Positions 12,248 through 24,050 of a stretch of 64,000 nt of DNA are shown in pieces. Under the pieces are notes generated by a model. That model saw only the letters and a program-made list of their open reading frames with translations, was not told the origin of the DNA and searched no databases. Source of the stretch: Ectocarpus siliculosus (Eukaryota; Sar; Phaeophyceae; Ectocarpales; Ectocarpaceae); contig FN649735.1 of NCBI GenBank assembly GCA_000310025.1, forward strand, positions 1,327,283 to 1,391,282. The letters are read 5' to 3'. The position numbers and the translations under genes were made by a program. Position 1 is the stretch's first letter; each line of letters starts with the position of its first letter.

Positions 12248-12620
12248 CTGCAACCGCACGCGAAACCCACCACGCGGCGGAATGGAAGGACACCATGTCA
12301 ACGTTTGATCACAAGACAAGACAAATGAAACGTTTCGCCGTCCACCGCTGAGTACACGAAAACAGCGAACCGTACGTGCACGCGTTGAAAGGCACGAGGT
12401 GCAGCACAGCAGCGACAATCCACTGGCGTGCTACACCCACGGAACAAACATTGCCGGTGTCACGTCGAACCGCACTTGTCAAACATCAACCCGTCTCGCC
12501 TGCGTTTCCGGCGGAGGGCTGGTGGTCAATATCTGCTGCTGTTGTTGCTGTACGGGGTGGGCTTGTACAGGGTAGCCCGCAAAGGCTCCCGCAGCGCCAG
12601 CATGACGAGCACCGTAAGAG
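11776..12620. repeat. Imperfect tandem duplication carrying a coding exon
   Basis: About 130 bp at 11776-11908 recurs at 12310-12442 (offset 534). About 140 bp at 12057-12200 recurs at 12475-12615 (offset about 417). The left copy has about 117 extra bases between the two shared blocks. The second shared block is the Pro/Gln-rich exon of the minus-strand gene. In the right copy this exon has a different acceptor phase and lacks the matching donor. Confidence 0.75.
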
Positions 12621-12659
12621 GCCGACAGAGCAGCACTGGATGGAAGCATTCCTAGCAAT

Positions 12660-14245
12660 GACACTACCGCACGGCAGGCCACGGGTCCCACGACGCGAAC
12701 ATGGAGGGTAGACACATGAAGTTAAGGGGTTGGGCAAGTGCGTGCACAATGCCTGCACCTCTACCAGCCCAGCACTGCTGTAGCACCACCATACAGCCGA
12801 GCAGCCAGAAGAAAAGACTCCGGACTATACGGCAAGGACAACAGGCAGGGCCTGGCCTGGCCTGACCACACCAGTGCAGGCACATGATCACCAACGTACG
12901 TACGACGGCAACAACAGGTACAGAGCAGCATCGACACGTGGGACAGCATGAGGGAGGCTGCAACACAGGAGACAGACCAACACACACATGGCGCTGGTGC
13001 GGGTGCGGCCGTTGCTATTTTATTTCCAAAAAAAACATCACAGAGAGGGTGAGGGTGAGGCACAGACACAGAGGATGCACGGACGCCTGTCGGGACGGGA
13101 TCTCACCAGTTATCGTTGTGTGTTGTCTCCTCGTCTTCCCCCAGCGTGCGGGTGCGTGTCGCCGCCTTCAGACGGCTCTCCGCCGCCGTGATTATCGCTG
13201 CTTTTATAGGAGAGGGAGAAGAACCTCTTCGGGGACACTCCGGGCGGTTTCCCGGGGTTTCGATCCGTCTGGATGTTTGGACTGTGGTTCTCTTCTATAA
13301 TCCATGGATTGCAAATATTCGCGCCCGAGAAATGCCGAAATCCGAAAATGCTCTGGGGCTGTGGCCTGGCCCCGTCCTTAGTCCTTAGTGTTGTTTGTCC
13401 GCCATCTTTTCCCACCAATCACCTGTAGTTTCACAGTCCGTTGGCCACCGCAGGCAAATCCTACAGTCCCGCATGCATGGTTCCTTTCCGACTTTTTTTC
13501 CGGCTGGTGTTGCGTACGCAGTACGCAGCGCACATTTATTGCGTACCTACCTGTTTGGGCGCCGCTCTCTCTCTCTCTCTCCGTCCGTGGCTGTTTCGCC
13601 CGACTTACACCTCAACCACGCTCCTGAGCAGAGAGTGGACACCTCTGCAAGCTCGTCCTTGGCTCCATCCATGTCGCCCGCTCCAGCATACCAGGTAGTA
13701 GAATAGAATCTATGCCACTGGCCGATGCACGAATTAGATGAAGACCCGGTCTCGCCTTACTCCCTTTGGTGCGCTGGTGGTCTACACAGCAAGCACAGCA
13801 AAGGTGGTAGAGCAGCAGCCCAGGGAAGATGCTCCGGCAAAAGTACAGCGATAGGCGGGAGTGCACAAGCTTTTATACAGCATCAATGCCTGATCCCTAG
13901 CAGCACGCCCCAAATCAGGTGCTGAAGACATGGGCGCGTGTTGAAGCAGTATGCATACGAAAGAGTATCGCACAAAATGGTGGAGGGTGGTTGACTTGCG
14001 TGATCTGCATACAGATTTTATTTCCGAAGAGTACCCAGCCTGGGTACGCACACATATATATATACGCAATGACGACGCCCCGGGGAAGCATGCGTGGTGC
14101 CCTTCGGCCTCTCCTGTCCGTTGTCGGATGCATACTCTATATTTGCGAAGCGTTCTTCTTGTAGAACCCATCCATTGTCTTCTGTTTTTCTCTGCATCTT
14201 GTCATTGCATTCCTCATCCTCTCCTTCTGCTTCGGGTGCGTATAG
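12660..14245. other. No supported gene
   Basis: This 1.6-kb interval holds short ORFs only, with CT-rich tracts near 13565 and a splice-like CAG/GTAGTA at 13696. Upstream exons of the minus-strand FAR1-like gene or of the plus-strand exons at 14246 could lie here, but I cannot support any. Confidence 0.4.
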
Positions 14246-14627
14246 CAGCTACTACTTTGGTCGTGACCGGCGATGTCTGAGGCAGGAACGGAGATACAAG
14301 AGAGCCATGGAGGTATGCAATGTATGCGCGCATGGTGCATGCACGCATGCATGCATGCAAGCATGCATGCATCGAACTGCAGGGTACAACCGACGACTTG
14401 CCTGCGGTGGGATCACGACGAAAATGCCGCTCGTTGTTTATGAGTGCTGCTCCTCTCACATCTACACGGCCGTTGCTGCTGCATGGCCCGCGTTATCTTT
14501 GGCAGTGCACCGCCGGCAGCCAATATAGCACGCCGTTGTACGCACTAGGCTAACATTCATTCAGACGTTGCTGGTGTGTTTGGCGCCCAAAGGGCATGGG
14601 ACAGCGCCGGCTTTTCCCTACTTGTAG
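14246..14627 (+). CDS. Possible 3' exon pair of an unknown gene
   Basis: Two short exons join in frame. The first, 14246-14312, follows a GTATAG acceptor, has donor GTATGC, and includes YYFGRDRRCLRQERRYKR. The second, 14565-14627, follows a TTCAG acceptor, encodes TLLVCLAPKGHGTAPAFPYL, and ends in TAG. The join is phase 0 and the first exon is strongly basic. No family is recognised, and upstream exons, which would need to end in phase 2, were not found. The model rests only on splice signals and open frame. Confidence 0.3.
14335..14372. repeat. GCAT microsatellite
   Basis: A short imperfect array of GCAT units, self-complementary, in the intron between the two candidate exons at 14246-14627. 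Confidence 0.7.
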
Positions 14628-16094
14628 TCGTTCACAGCTGTCAGTCTTGCCTCCCCCGCCGTTGACAGGTTTTCCCCCTTGTTTTTCCTTTCCTCCAAGA
14701 GAACTTTGTCAGACGACGGACGCAACCGATTGCATGATAAAACGGTTCCTTCTCCCCCTTTGTGTTTCGTGTGTTCCTGTCTCCTGACCCTTGCAGAGGT
14801 ATAAGGCCCTCTGCTGACTTGCATTCTGTTTTTGGGGTTGGTCTTGCCCCTGAACCCCATTTCAACACTTTCGACTGCCGCACGCCGCGTACCGTAAAGG
14901 ACAGCACAGGGTTAACGCTAGCCGCACAGGGCAGCGGTCGTCATTGTTTTTTTTTTTTAGCCAAAAGTACGCTCCGAGCGGCGTTCGCTTTTAGGTACCG
15001 GGCGCGTTGGTCGCCAAGTACCTACTGTGGGCGCATTATTATCGGAATAAAATATATGTAGGACCAAAGGGCAAAGGGCGGCGCCCCCCGCGGCGATCTC
15101 CATAATAAGAAAATGATGAAACACACGGCGCGGCATCAAGCACACCTCTCCTTGGCCTGCTTCATGTAGTATTGTCGTGTCACGAACCACCGACAACAAC
15201 CTACTTGTTTGTCGTGTTCACGAACCACCATCAACAACCTACTTGCTGTCGAGTAGAAAGCATGTGGTGCAAGCGTGCCGAGGAATTGTTTTGAGGTAGA
15301 CATACGTGTGCTATTGCGTATAGTATGTACTATAAATACATATCGAAGCAAGCAGTAGTCCTTGGAGTATGTTGCAACGTCTCTCTACTGCCATGCTTCG
15401 TTGTGGTGTCCTATGTATATTGTTCGGTTGCAAGCAAGCGTTGGTGCCTCCTATACTGTTCCCTTGCCTTCCGGCCGGCTTCTTTTTTTTGTGTATTGTC
15501 GGGCCGTGTTGGATGTCTGTTCAAAATGAGTGACCTGTTCAACTTCGTTCCAGTCGTTCTTGACGTCGGCTGAATTCGGCGACAACCGCGGGCGCACCCA
15601 GCAATCACACACGATACACCTGAGAACAGGCGGAAAATAAACGTTGCGCGACAACAATCTGCGCGTTGTCGCACAGAAAAACGGTTGGCAAGCGTATGTC
15701 ACAGAGTCTGTGCATACCTCCACACATGCCCCATCAAGACGAAAAAAGTCCCATCAAGATAATAGGGACGACGCGGCGATTGCTCAAGCAGGTTCTTTGC
15801 ACTAGAGGGAGTTCCAAGCAGGTTCGTTGCACTAAAGGGCGTTCTATTTTTCTTCATCTACACCGGCCAGCGGAGGGTTTTGTGTTGCAGCGACATGCGC
15901 GTTGGCCCGACCAGGTGTCTTACCGGCGCCCAGCGGTTCGACGGCTAAAGTCCATCACCACTCATCGCCCTAATTGACGCGCCGTTATGCCTTGAACTGC
16001 TGTTATACAGCAACATTAGCTCATACCACTGCTAATAACGTCCGCACAAAAGTGGTAACCGCAGCAGCAGCAGCAGCAGCAGCAGCGGTAACAA
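14628..16094. other. No supported gene
   Basis: Only short ORFs are seen. Near 15160-15250 a 40-bp segment is duplicated (GTGTCACGAACCACC... and GTGTTCACGAACCACC...). A CAG/GCA trinucleotide run lies at about 16060-16086. Confidence 0.4.
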
Positions 16095-16629
16095 ATGCTC
16101 GCCTGCTGTCGGACCGACACACCGCGGGCCTCGCGCGCCAGCTTGAACGACCCGCAGTTTGGGGGATCGGGGCTCGTGGGCGGCGAATACAGCAGTGATG
16201 CATGTTTGGATCTAGTATGTAGAATTGCGGAGGTTTCGGAGCCAGCGGCAGCCTCCGATCCCACCACGCCAGCAGCGGATGCGAGCGTGCCAGCGCACGC
16301 GTCGCTGCTCCACGATGCTCTCTACATGTTGGTATAGAAAAATGTCTTGGATTTGGGGTAGAACCGATTTCCATCCTTGGCAGGAACCACTTGAGTCTAC
16401 CTGCTTCAAACCTAGAATAAACACCGGCTTCAACACCTCAACAAACGACCTACAGTACGTACGTTCTGTGCCGCCCACAGCATCATATGCGGAACATATC
16501 TGCTCGCTTGGGCAGCACACACCCAGCTGTTCCCACGTCTTGCCCGTGTTTCTGCTCGCCCCTCAGGTGTTTACCCTTGAGAAAAGCCAACTAGCACGGG
16601 GCGTTCGCCACGTATCCCGGGCCGTCTGA
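16095..16629 (+). CDS. Small two-exon gene, function unknown
   Basis: Exon 1, 16095-16331, and exon 2, 16567-16629, are joined across a GTATAG...CCTCAG intron with both sides in phase 0. They encode about 99 residues ending RGVRHVSRAV and TGA. An in-frame TAA lies just before the ATG, which supports 16095 as start. Alternatively, an acceptor at CGCCAG (about 16141) would make this the 3' end of a longer gene. The Ala/Ser/Pro-rich middle (VSEPAAASDPTTPAADASV) is low complexity. No known domain is seen. Confidence 0.35.
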
Positions 16630-17240
16630 AAGAAAAATCTGATGAAAATGCGCCGACGGACAGCAGAGTGTTCGCCCTTCTTTTTTTTTTTGTGCCAGTG
16701 CCCCGGGACGTTCTCTATCCGAAGTGGAATTTATCCTATATGGCACTGCTCTACCTAGCTCTCCTTGCCTGCACCTTTCTCTTCACAATATTTTTACTCT
16801 ACACTCCTTGCCGACTCCTTTGAGCCTCCTCACGGAGACGTGTCCTGAGCCTTTGCTGGCAAGCTAACGCATGCGCGTTAGAACTCCTCTTCTCGTACAA
16901 TTGTGTATGCATTTGGCTAGGAACCATGTCGCTGTTTTCGGCATCGCAGCTTTCGCGCACAGGCTGGCCAATTACATTACCAGGGTTAAAATTCGACATG
17001 GCATATTTCGCGCACGGGCTGCCCAATGACGGTACACTCCAGTCTCCAGCGGTAAAACATCCACAGCCATTCCTCCTGTCGTGCGTATGTGCCCATACCA
17101 CACTTCGGTGTCGCGTGTCCCTGTCTCTCTTTTCTCTTTTCCTATCGCATGTCGGTAGCCCTCCCCGCCCGCCGTCGCACAGAACCCCAAAAGAAGTCGC
17201 CGTGTGTGTCCTCTTCGCCGTCGAAAACGGTAACGCACAG

Positions 17241-20200
17241 GTGATCGAGACGCCCTGCTGGCCCTCTACCACTGCACGGGGGGCCCCTCTTGGCACAACA
17301 GATCAGGCTGGGGGTCGGACAGGCCGCTCAATGAGTGGTACGGCGTTACCACGAACTCGGCGGGAAGGGTCGTGGCGCTGGAGCTGAGGTACAACAACCT
17401 CCAGGGTGAGAGACAGGCGGAAGGATCTAGCACAAGGAAGTGTCCCCGTGCTCATTTTTGTCTTTTTGGTGGGCGAGGCCAGGGTTCACCTTTCCTCTGC
17501 ACGGCTCTAGCAACGGCCATCGCCTAGGGATTTGTGGTTGTTTTAGGAGTTTTTTTTTACCCGGGGATGACGAGCGCGCGTTGCCGGTGGTGTTCTAGGG
17601 GGACAGTAGCTTTCGCAGAGTTTTTCGTACTATTTACAAATGTAGGAGACAACATTACAATCGGGGAAGTTGGGTTACGGTCAGAGTTAGGGAATACGGT
17701 CTGCGTCCCCCTTCCCTGTTCTATTTCACCGTAAACTTGTTAATCGCGCGAAGGCGGCCCTAGGGGGAAGGTCGGCCTCAAACCAAGTTCTCTCGCGGTG
17801 TCGTTATTTTGGTAGCACGGGAGGCGCCTGACACCTAGACGGGGCAAACAAATGGTGGCACACGATGCAACAAGGAGCTTCGCAAGGAACCTTTGCACGA
17901 ACGGGATGGGGATTTGCCAGGTTTCCGGTTGCCTAGAATCAAACATGGCTCTGAGAATAAGACTCTTTGCGTGCTTCAATGGAGCGGGCGGCGGACGCCG
18001 TAGACGCCAATCACCGAGAATGCTGTCGCCGTTTCGACTGTTTTCATCTTTGCTCTGTAACACCGCTTTTTATGGAAGTACAATGTTGCAAGAAAACCTG
18101 CAAACTTTTCCTGCAAATTTTCTTCCAAACTTTTGTCAATGGAACTTTTGATGCACGCTCTTTATGGGACGAAGAGAGTTTTGTGCACGGGACTGGCGGA
18201 ATGCGGAGGCGTGATATATATATATATATATATTGGAAACGGTGAGAAGAAGGAAGGAGGCACGCGCCTTTCATATTGCACCGCGAAAGAACCGGTCAGA
18301 GCGTGCGGGAGAGGGTAGACGAAACCTTTTTTCTCCACACTTACGATACCCCAAGGCATCTAACCTGGTACCAGCAAGATGCTGGGTAGAGCTAGCTCCC
18401 TCGGGGTGGCATTGCTGTTGCTGTTGTTTTCTCCTTCGAAAACTTATCGCTGGAAAACCAAACCATGCGCACACACTCCCTGCGAACTTGAACCAACTGC
18501 TCTCTGACGTGGGTACTTTGGGGTCGATCAAAACGTTTTCCCGATGCGCACGATACCCCACGGCACCAAACCTTGGGCATGAAAGATGGAACAGAGAGCT
18601 ACCTCCCACCGAGCGACCTTGCTATTGCTGTTGCTTCCTCCTTCGGAAAGCTATCGGTGGATAACCAAACCCACCCGTGGCGGTCAACAACATCGAGCTT
18701 GAACTAACCGCTCGCGGCCGTTGACGGTTGTGCACAGCACAAACTTTTTTTCCTGGAGCATTCGGCATCTCACGACCCCGAACCTTGGCAGTGCCTAACA
18801 GCCCATGGCATCACCTCCTTCCAGATACCATTCATGAGGCAACTCGTTTGGTATTCGTCGAGATATCGGTGATCACAGCCTTCCCACAATCGATGCTGGA
18901 AAGGGTCTACGTGTGTGGTAGGGGTAGCACCTAGACGTGAACCGGTATACTAGAGTAGTTTCCGCCGTGCAGCTTTTCTCGCCCCTTCCCGACTCGGGAA
19001 AAGCTGCAAAACTTTTCGGCCAGATTGCAGCTTTTCGCTCCGGAAAAAAGTTGCAGAACTTTTCTTGCAACTTTTAGCTCCCATACTGAGCGTACATTAG
19101 CAAAGCTGCAAGAAATGTTGCAGAAATTCAGCTTTTTTTGCAGCATTGTGCTGCCATAAAGAGCGGTGTAAGTATGCACAAACCAGACGAGCAATCTTTC
19201 AGCTCCAAGACAAAATCTTCAACACATGATGGTCTGCTGTCTAATTGCTTGGGACAAATGCAGGTTCTATCCCACCGGGTCTGGGTGAGCTAGACGCCCT
19301 GGAGCATTTGCACCTGACCAACAACGAGCTCCACGGTAAGGGCAACCAACGCCGTTGTGATTGGCGTAGCCTCAACACCTCGAATCGCGTTCTCTCTCGG
19401 GAGTTTATTCCTTGCGAATTACGTACCTGCGTGGGTTTTTCAGATGGAATTATCACGCTGGTTTGGGTTATTGCCAACACCTGGTACCTTGTTGGCGTGT
19501 GTGTTTCCACTTGTACACAAAAAAGGTTTGGCGGGTGCATGGCTGCGATTCTAGCGCACGATTTGAACGCGCGCGGTGTGAACCTTTTGGAGCGCATAGA
19601 GCGAACCCTGGTTTGTGTAGCAGCCTACCTGCATCCACACTCCGTGGGCTCCGACTCCTTTCATCAACCAAAAAAAGACCTCAGGACGAGATTACCCACA
19701 GGGCAACAATGTCAACCAAAAAAGGCCTCGGGACGAGATTGCCCACAGGGCAACAATCTTCTTTTCTGTACCCAAAAACCGAACAGGACAAGAAGGGTGG
19801 CCTTGCAAGCGTTTTTTTCTTTACGCCGCAAGCTCAACGTGAAGTAGCGGTCTTGCATCCACACGAGTCTTGAGCGGTTGTTAATCACGTAGCGGTGCCT
19901 GCAATCGGCCAGTTTGTGAGCAAAGGACGCGGTACTTTAGATTTGACGAGCAATGTATAGTATATGTCGGTGCCTCCCGCGGCTTCAGCGTCAGCTCCAT
20001 AGAGCGACACGTATTTTGTGACCTCACAAACCGTGCGGCGCTTTAAGTTTCGTCAGCGATCGCGCGAAAACGGACCACCCCACGCACACACGTTCATTGA
20101 GAGGTAGTGGACCCTCTGCCCCCACACGCTGCGATTCGGTGGTCGGTGTGCGTATTCTTTCAGCGACCCAGCGTACAAGACAGCAACATTTCGCAGCATG

Positions 20201-22630
20201 GCGTCGTTCTACCCACAGCAGATCGTGTGGAAAATATGTGCCAGCAAGGCCGGCTCACCGCCGGCCACCACAACACAAGACTCACGCGAAGGCATACGCT
20301 CTTTCCGCTTTCCGTGTGCGTCTCCCGGTAATTTGCCGGACCTCCGTTCCCCTCCCTCAGGAGCCATCCCGCCCGAGCTTGGGCGACTCCACTCCCTTAC
20401 GGATCTTCGTCTGTACTGCAACCATCTCTCCGGTATGTTGGCCGAGCTGCCTCGTTCTTAGTTGTAGGTGACACGTTTGGAAGATAACATCTTACTTCTA
20501 GTTTTTTTTTTGTTGTTGTGTGTTGGGAAGGTGTCATTGCTTGCGCCCACCATGAAGATGATGCTGTCGGGAATAAGGCCAGCGCCTTGGAAATGTGTCT
20601 CCCCCTGTACGTTGGTCGGTTCAAGATGTTTCCATGGCCAGTGCGCCGAGACGACACCAACACGGGTCGACGCGCAGCAAGAGGCACAGAAAAGGGAAAA
20701 GGCGGGGGAATTTACATCTTGACAACGATACCGACTGAACATGTACCAACGCTGAGCGTTACAGGCATGCGAACAGTCTTTTGTAGTGAGCGATCACTGA
20801 AGGAATGTTTACTATCGAGGGTGGGTGTTGGGAGAGCTTCTAGAAGAACACCTTCGTAGGGCGTGGATTTTTCGATTTTTCGACGCTTTTCGACCGTTCA
20901 TGTTCTTCATCACCAAGATGGTATTATTCCAATGCACGTTTAATATCTAGCTTCGTCTAAGCTCTCTCTTCAGTTGGAACAGTCGTTCGGCCACTGCAGC
21001 ATTACACCAATGCTATGCAGTTCACGTTTCTTCTTGGGATGGATTCACCGTTGCACCTACTTGTAGGCAGCTTGGGTTTTTTTGACAAAAAGGGTACAGA
21101 TACACCGCAAAGACCGAACGCACGAACGTCTGCGACGGATGTTTGGCTACGTATGTTTTTTACCGAATGGTTGCGAACAACTTTTCAAGCGCTTTCCCAA
21201 GGGTTTCGAGTGATACTGCGTCTTGTCTTCGAGCGTCTCGGCTGTGTCTCAAGAAAGGAAGCTATTGACTTGTCGCTCGTGCGCATGGGCGTACCAGCGT
21301 ATCTTTCGTGAACTACAGTAGGAGGAGTTCGGCCCATGGATTGAGAACATTTTTTTTTTTTTTTTTGGGATGATACATGTACCAACCCCACCACCACCAA
21401 CAAAGCGCACGCATACATCTATCCTTTTTTCGCTTTCAGGCGGCATCCCGCCGGAGCTAGGAAATCTCCATGCTCTCAAGAAGCTAGTGGTCTACAGCAA
21501 CGACCTCTCCGGTGAGCCATCCAACCCCCCGCCCCTGTTTCCGACGTCGATGGCCTCCCCCATATCGTTCAGATGACTTAGACCGGTTAGGCGTACCGGT
21601 ATCAGGTTGTGCAGATATTAGGAGCTCTTTCATCCCCCCCCTTTTCGACAACACAATGCATGCGCCGCAAAAAGCGAAGTGCCCATTATTCTCTACGAAC
21701 CATACCGAACGCTTTCCGCTACTCGAGATTTGCGACCCCCCAACAAGCGTTCCAACCATTGCCTGCCTCACTCGAGGCGCACGGCGTACTCTTGCGTATG
21801 GACACCTGACGCAAATTTCGCAACTTAAGGGACGGTTCCGCCGGAGCTGGAGGGGCTACGGGCTCTGGAGGAGCTCCTTTTGTCGGACAACAAGTACCTC
21901 CTAGGTGCGTTAGCCTTTGGTTGACTTTTGTCTGCCTTTGGTTGGCTTTTGTCAGGCTGTGGTTGACTCTCGTTAGCCTCTGGTTGACTATCGCTAGCCT
22001 GCGGGTGACTGTTGTTAGCCTGTGGTTGACTCTCATTAGCCTGAGGTTGGCTTCCGTATCACACAAGGGGTTGTTTGGACTCCTCTCCGGGCGGGACCCT
22101 GATGGGGTACATGTGACGGCTTGGGTTCTTGTCGAGTCGTCGTACCGTTCGTCCTGCACAAGTACGGCATGCTTGCTGCTCGGGGTTGTCCACGTGGGGC
22201 CTTCGAACGGGCACGGAGAGCGTGCGGGTTGCATTGCCCCCTCCTGCCCTGCGTGCCTCGAACTGGAACTGGATGTGTGGTGCTGGCGGTTTCGAGAGTT
22301 GTGGCCGCTTTTCTCGCTCTACATGTATTATTGGGGTGTGAAGGACAGCACAAAACTCACCTTGTTTTGGCTCTTTTTTTCTGTTCCGGTGGTCATGTCG
22401 TGGTATGCAGCAGATCTTCCGTCGGCGTGCACCCGAAACTCCTCACAATCAGCGCTTTTCGCCTTTTTCTACTACACCCATAATTCCACCGCATTTACTC
22501 GAACTCGATCAATCAATCGATCGATCTCCACGCACGACCACTGCCCCCGCAGGCGACATCCCGCCGGGGCTGGACCGAAACCTCGCTCTGAACAGGCACA
22601 CGAAGCAGCTCCCCGCCGGCGTACTCGCGG
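17241..22630 (+). CDS. Leucine-rich-repeat gene with one LRR per exon
   Basis: Exon 17241-17405 is the N-terminal LRR cap: DRDALLALYHCTGG, then W..W.GV-type residues (NEWYGVTTN) and VVALELRYNNLQ. Then come LRR exons at 19264-19335, 20361-20432 and 21440-21511, each exactly 72 nt or 24 residues in the GxIPPxLGxLxxLxxLxLxxNxLxG pattern. Two more follow at 21830-21904 (75 nt) and 22553-22630 (78 nt, degenerate, matching only GDIPPGL). All borders are GT-AG and phase 1. Whole repeats can therefore be gained or lost without a frameshift. The pattern matches the plant-type LRRs of brown-algal LRR-GTPase (ROCO) genes. No start exon, GTPase domain or stop is visible, so this is either an unfinished gene model or an LRR exon remnant. 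Confidence 0.8.
17658..17762 (+). repeat. Family B dispersed repeat
   Basis: A second copy of the ATCGGGGAAGTTGGGTTA... GTTCTATTTC... ATCGCGCGAAGGCGG element. It lies in the first LRR intron. Confidence 0.65.
18058..19171. mobile_element. 1.1-kb element with long inverted terminal repeats
   Basis: The left end (18058-18120: ACACCGCTTTTTATGG, then CAATGTTGCAAGAAAA) is an inverted copy of the right end (19105-19171, whose reverse complement reads ACACCGCTCTTTATGG, then CAATGCTGCAAAAAAA). About 40 bp match with few differences, followed by a shared GCAAACTTTT-type region. Inside, a unit of about 205 bp is repeated two to three times (landmarks near 18345, 18550 and 18765). No transposase is seen, so this fits a non-autonomous DNA transposon. 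It lies in the first LRR intron. Confidence 0.55.
21909..22055. repeat. 21-bp minisatellite next to an LRR donor site
   Basis: Seven consecutive 21-bp units of the form GTTAGCCTGTGGTTGACTCTC with scattered substitutions. The array begins within the 5' splice region of the LRR exon ending at 21904. The period is a multiple of three, so one minus-strand frame reads as a seven-residue repeat; I do not think it is translated. Confidence 0.75.
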
Positions 22631-24050
22631 GTGAGGCGCGGCGCGCGTGGGATTGTGATGCCGAGACGGACCGCCTGTGCCGTGGACGCCGTCTTGCTTC
22701 TGGCACGTGTTGCTCGCCCCTTTCCCTCCGTCTCTTTCGTGTGCGTATCTCGCTGTGGCCCTGGACCGATGGCCCCAACGATCGTGCACAGCAGTAGCAC
22801 CGCTCCGAAGCTCCAAGTGCCCCCCCCCTCCTCAAGAAATAGCCGAGAGAGGATCGTTGATTGCCATCTAAATCTATCACGGCACGGTACTTGGAAGTTT
22901 TCGAGTGCGGCGGGGAGGGGTGACGAGAGGTAGTGAATTCGGCAGGGATGTCCTCGGAGGTGATGTAGGCGGAGGTAGCCCCTCTCACCAAGACTGGTTT
23001 GGAAGAGTAGATGTAGATAGTCCGATCGAGACACGGGCACATGTATTGCAGCATCCCTCAAAGCGTTCTAAGCCGGTCCGACAGAGAGTACTGCTGCCGT
23101 GCATCTGTAGGAAGAAACACGTGCCCCGTTGTCCCTCCCTTTCTTTGGATTTTGATGGCGCCTGCCACTGCTGCCGCTGCCGCTGCCGCTGCTTCTGATG
23201 CTCTAAAGGCATGTTTTCTCCGATTGGTAGCTCTCGCTGGGAGGACGCCACGCTGGAGGACGATTCGAAAACGATATTCTCTATCTTCTCCGTAGATGGC
23301 AACGAAGCAGTGACTCCTGCTGATTCTCGTGCCCCTTCAGCTGATCCTCCATTCGCTGGTGCTGGCGCTGCTGGTGCTACCGGTGGTGGTGGTGCTACTG
23401 AGAAACAGCGGGAGCGCCAAGGTTTTCGTCTATGTTATCTTGTCGTGGTTGAAATCATCTGGCACGGAGCGCCTTGGCACCTAATCCCTGTCTGGTGACG
23501 TTTTTCCTATTCTGTTCGAAGCACGGTGGTTCGGCGTGACTCCACCACGGATGAGCCATGATACAGTAGTCGCGCAATGGTCCATGCGGGCGTAACAGGG
23601 TGCACAGGAAGGGCACGGAGATCAATACCGCGTGGTTATGCAGAAGGGTCAAAAGTCAACCCATCCGTTTTGTTGTTCCGCTTGCCCCCCCCCCCCCCGC
23701 GTGTGATGCTTGAAGACCCTGAGCCCCTTGTAATCGCAGACCCTTTGCCCGTTGTAGTCGTTTGTCCACTTGAATTTCGAATCTTTGAGCGGGTTCGGTG
23801 CTCTCTCGTGGTGCCGCCGCAGTAAAGCGCCGTGCTACATATCCGCCCAGTTGAGCGCATGGTTTTCGGTCGAAAGGTCGACATTGCGTTGTGATTTTCT
23901 GCTTCGTCGGTCGGTCCCAGTCATCGAATTTATTCCCGATCGTACGTATTTATCGTGCCGTGTCTGCCTCCCTCGTGTACACCAGGGGGAAGGCGACGGA
24001 GGGAACGAGCCAGAGCCAATAAGCCCCGGGTGGCGAAAGTGTTAGATTCG
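22631..24050. other. Between LRR array and membrane gene
   Basis: No recognised exon follows the last LRR exon. A GCTGCC-type repeat lies at about 23163-23195. One 95-codon ORF (23211-23498), starting MFSPIGSSRWEDATLEDD with a Gly/Ala-rich middle, has an in-frame stop just upstream. It could be a short gene or a single exon, but nothing identifies it. Confidence 0.35.

Noticed and set aside
21909-22055. CRISPR-like array
   Set aside because: Units are contiguous with no spacers, in an intron of a eukaryotic gene.
21921-22634. 237-codon plus ORF
   Set aside because: Its first part is the 21-bp minisatellite, and its end overlaps the LRR exon 22553-22630 in the wrong frame.
23955-24050. Upstream ATG at 23955 as start of the membrane protein
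   Set aside because: The 32 extra residues are Arg/Pro-rich with no clear signal. The ATG at 24051 starts the conserved-looking part. Not excluded, only less favoured.
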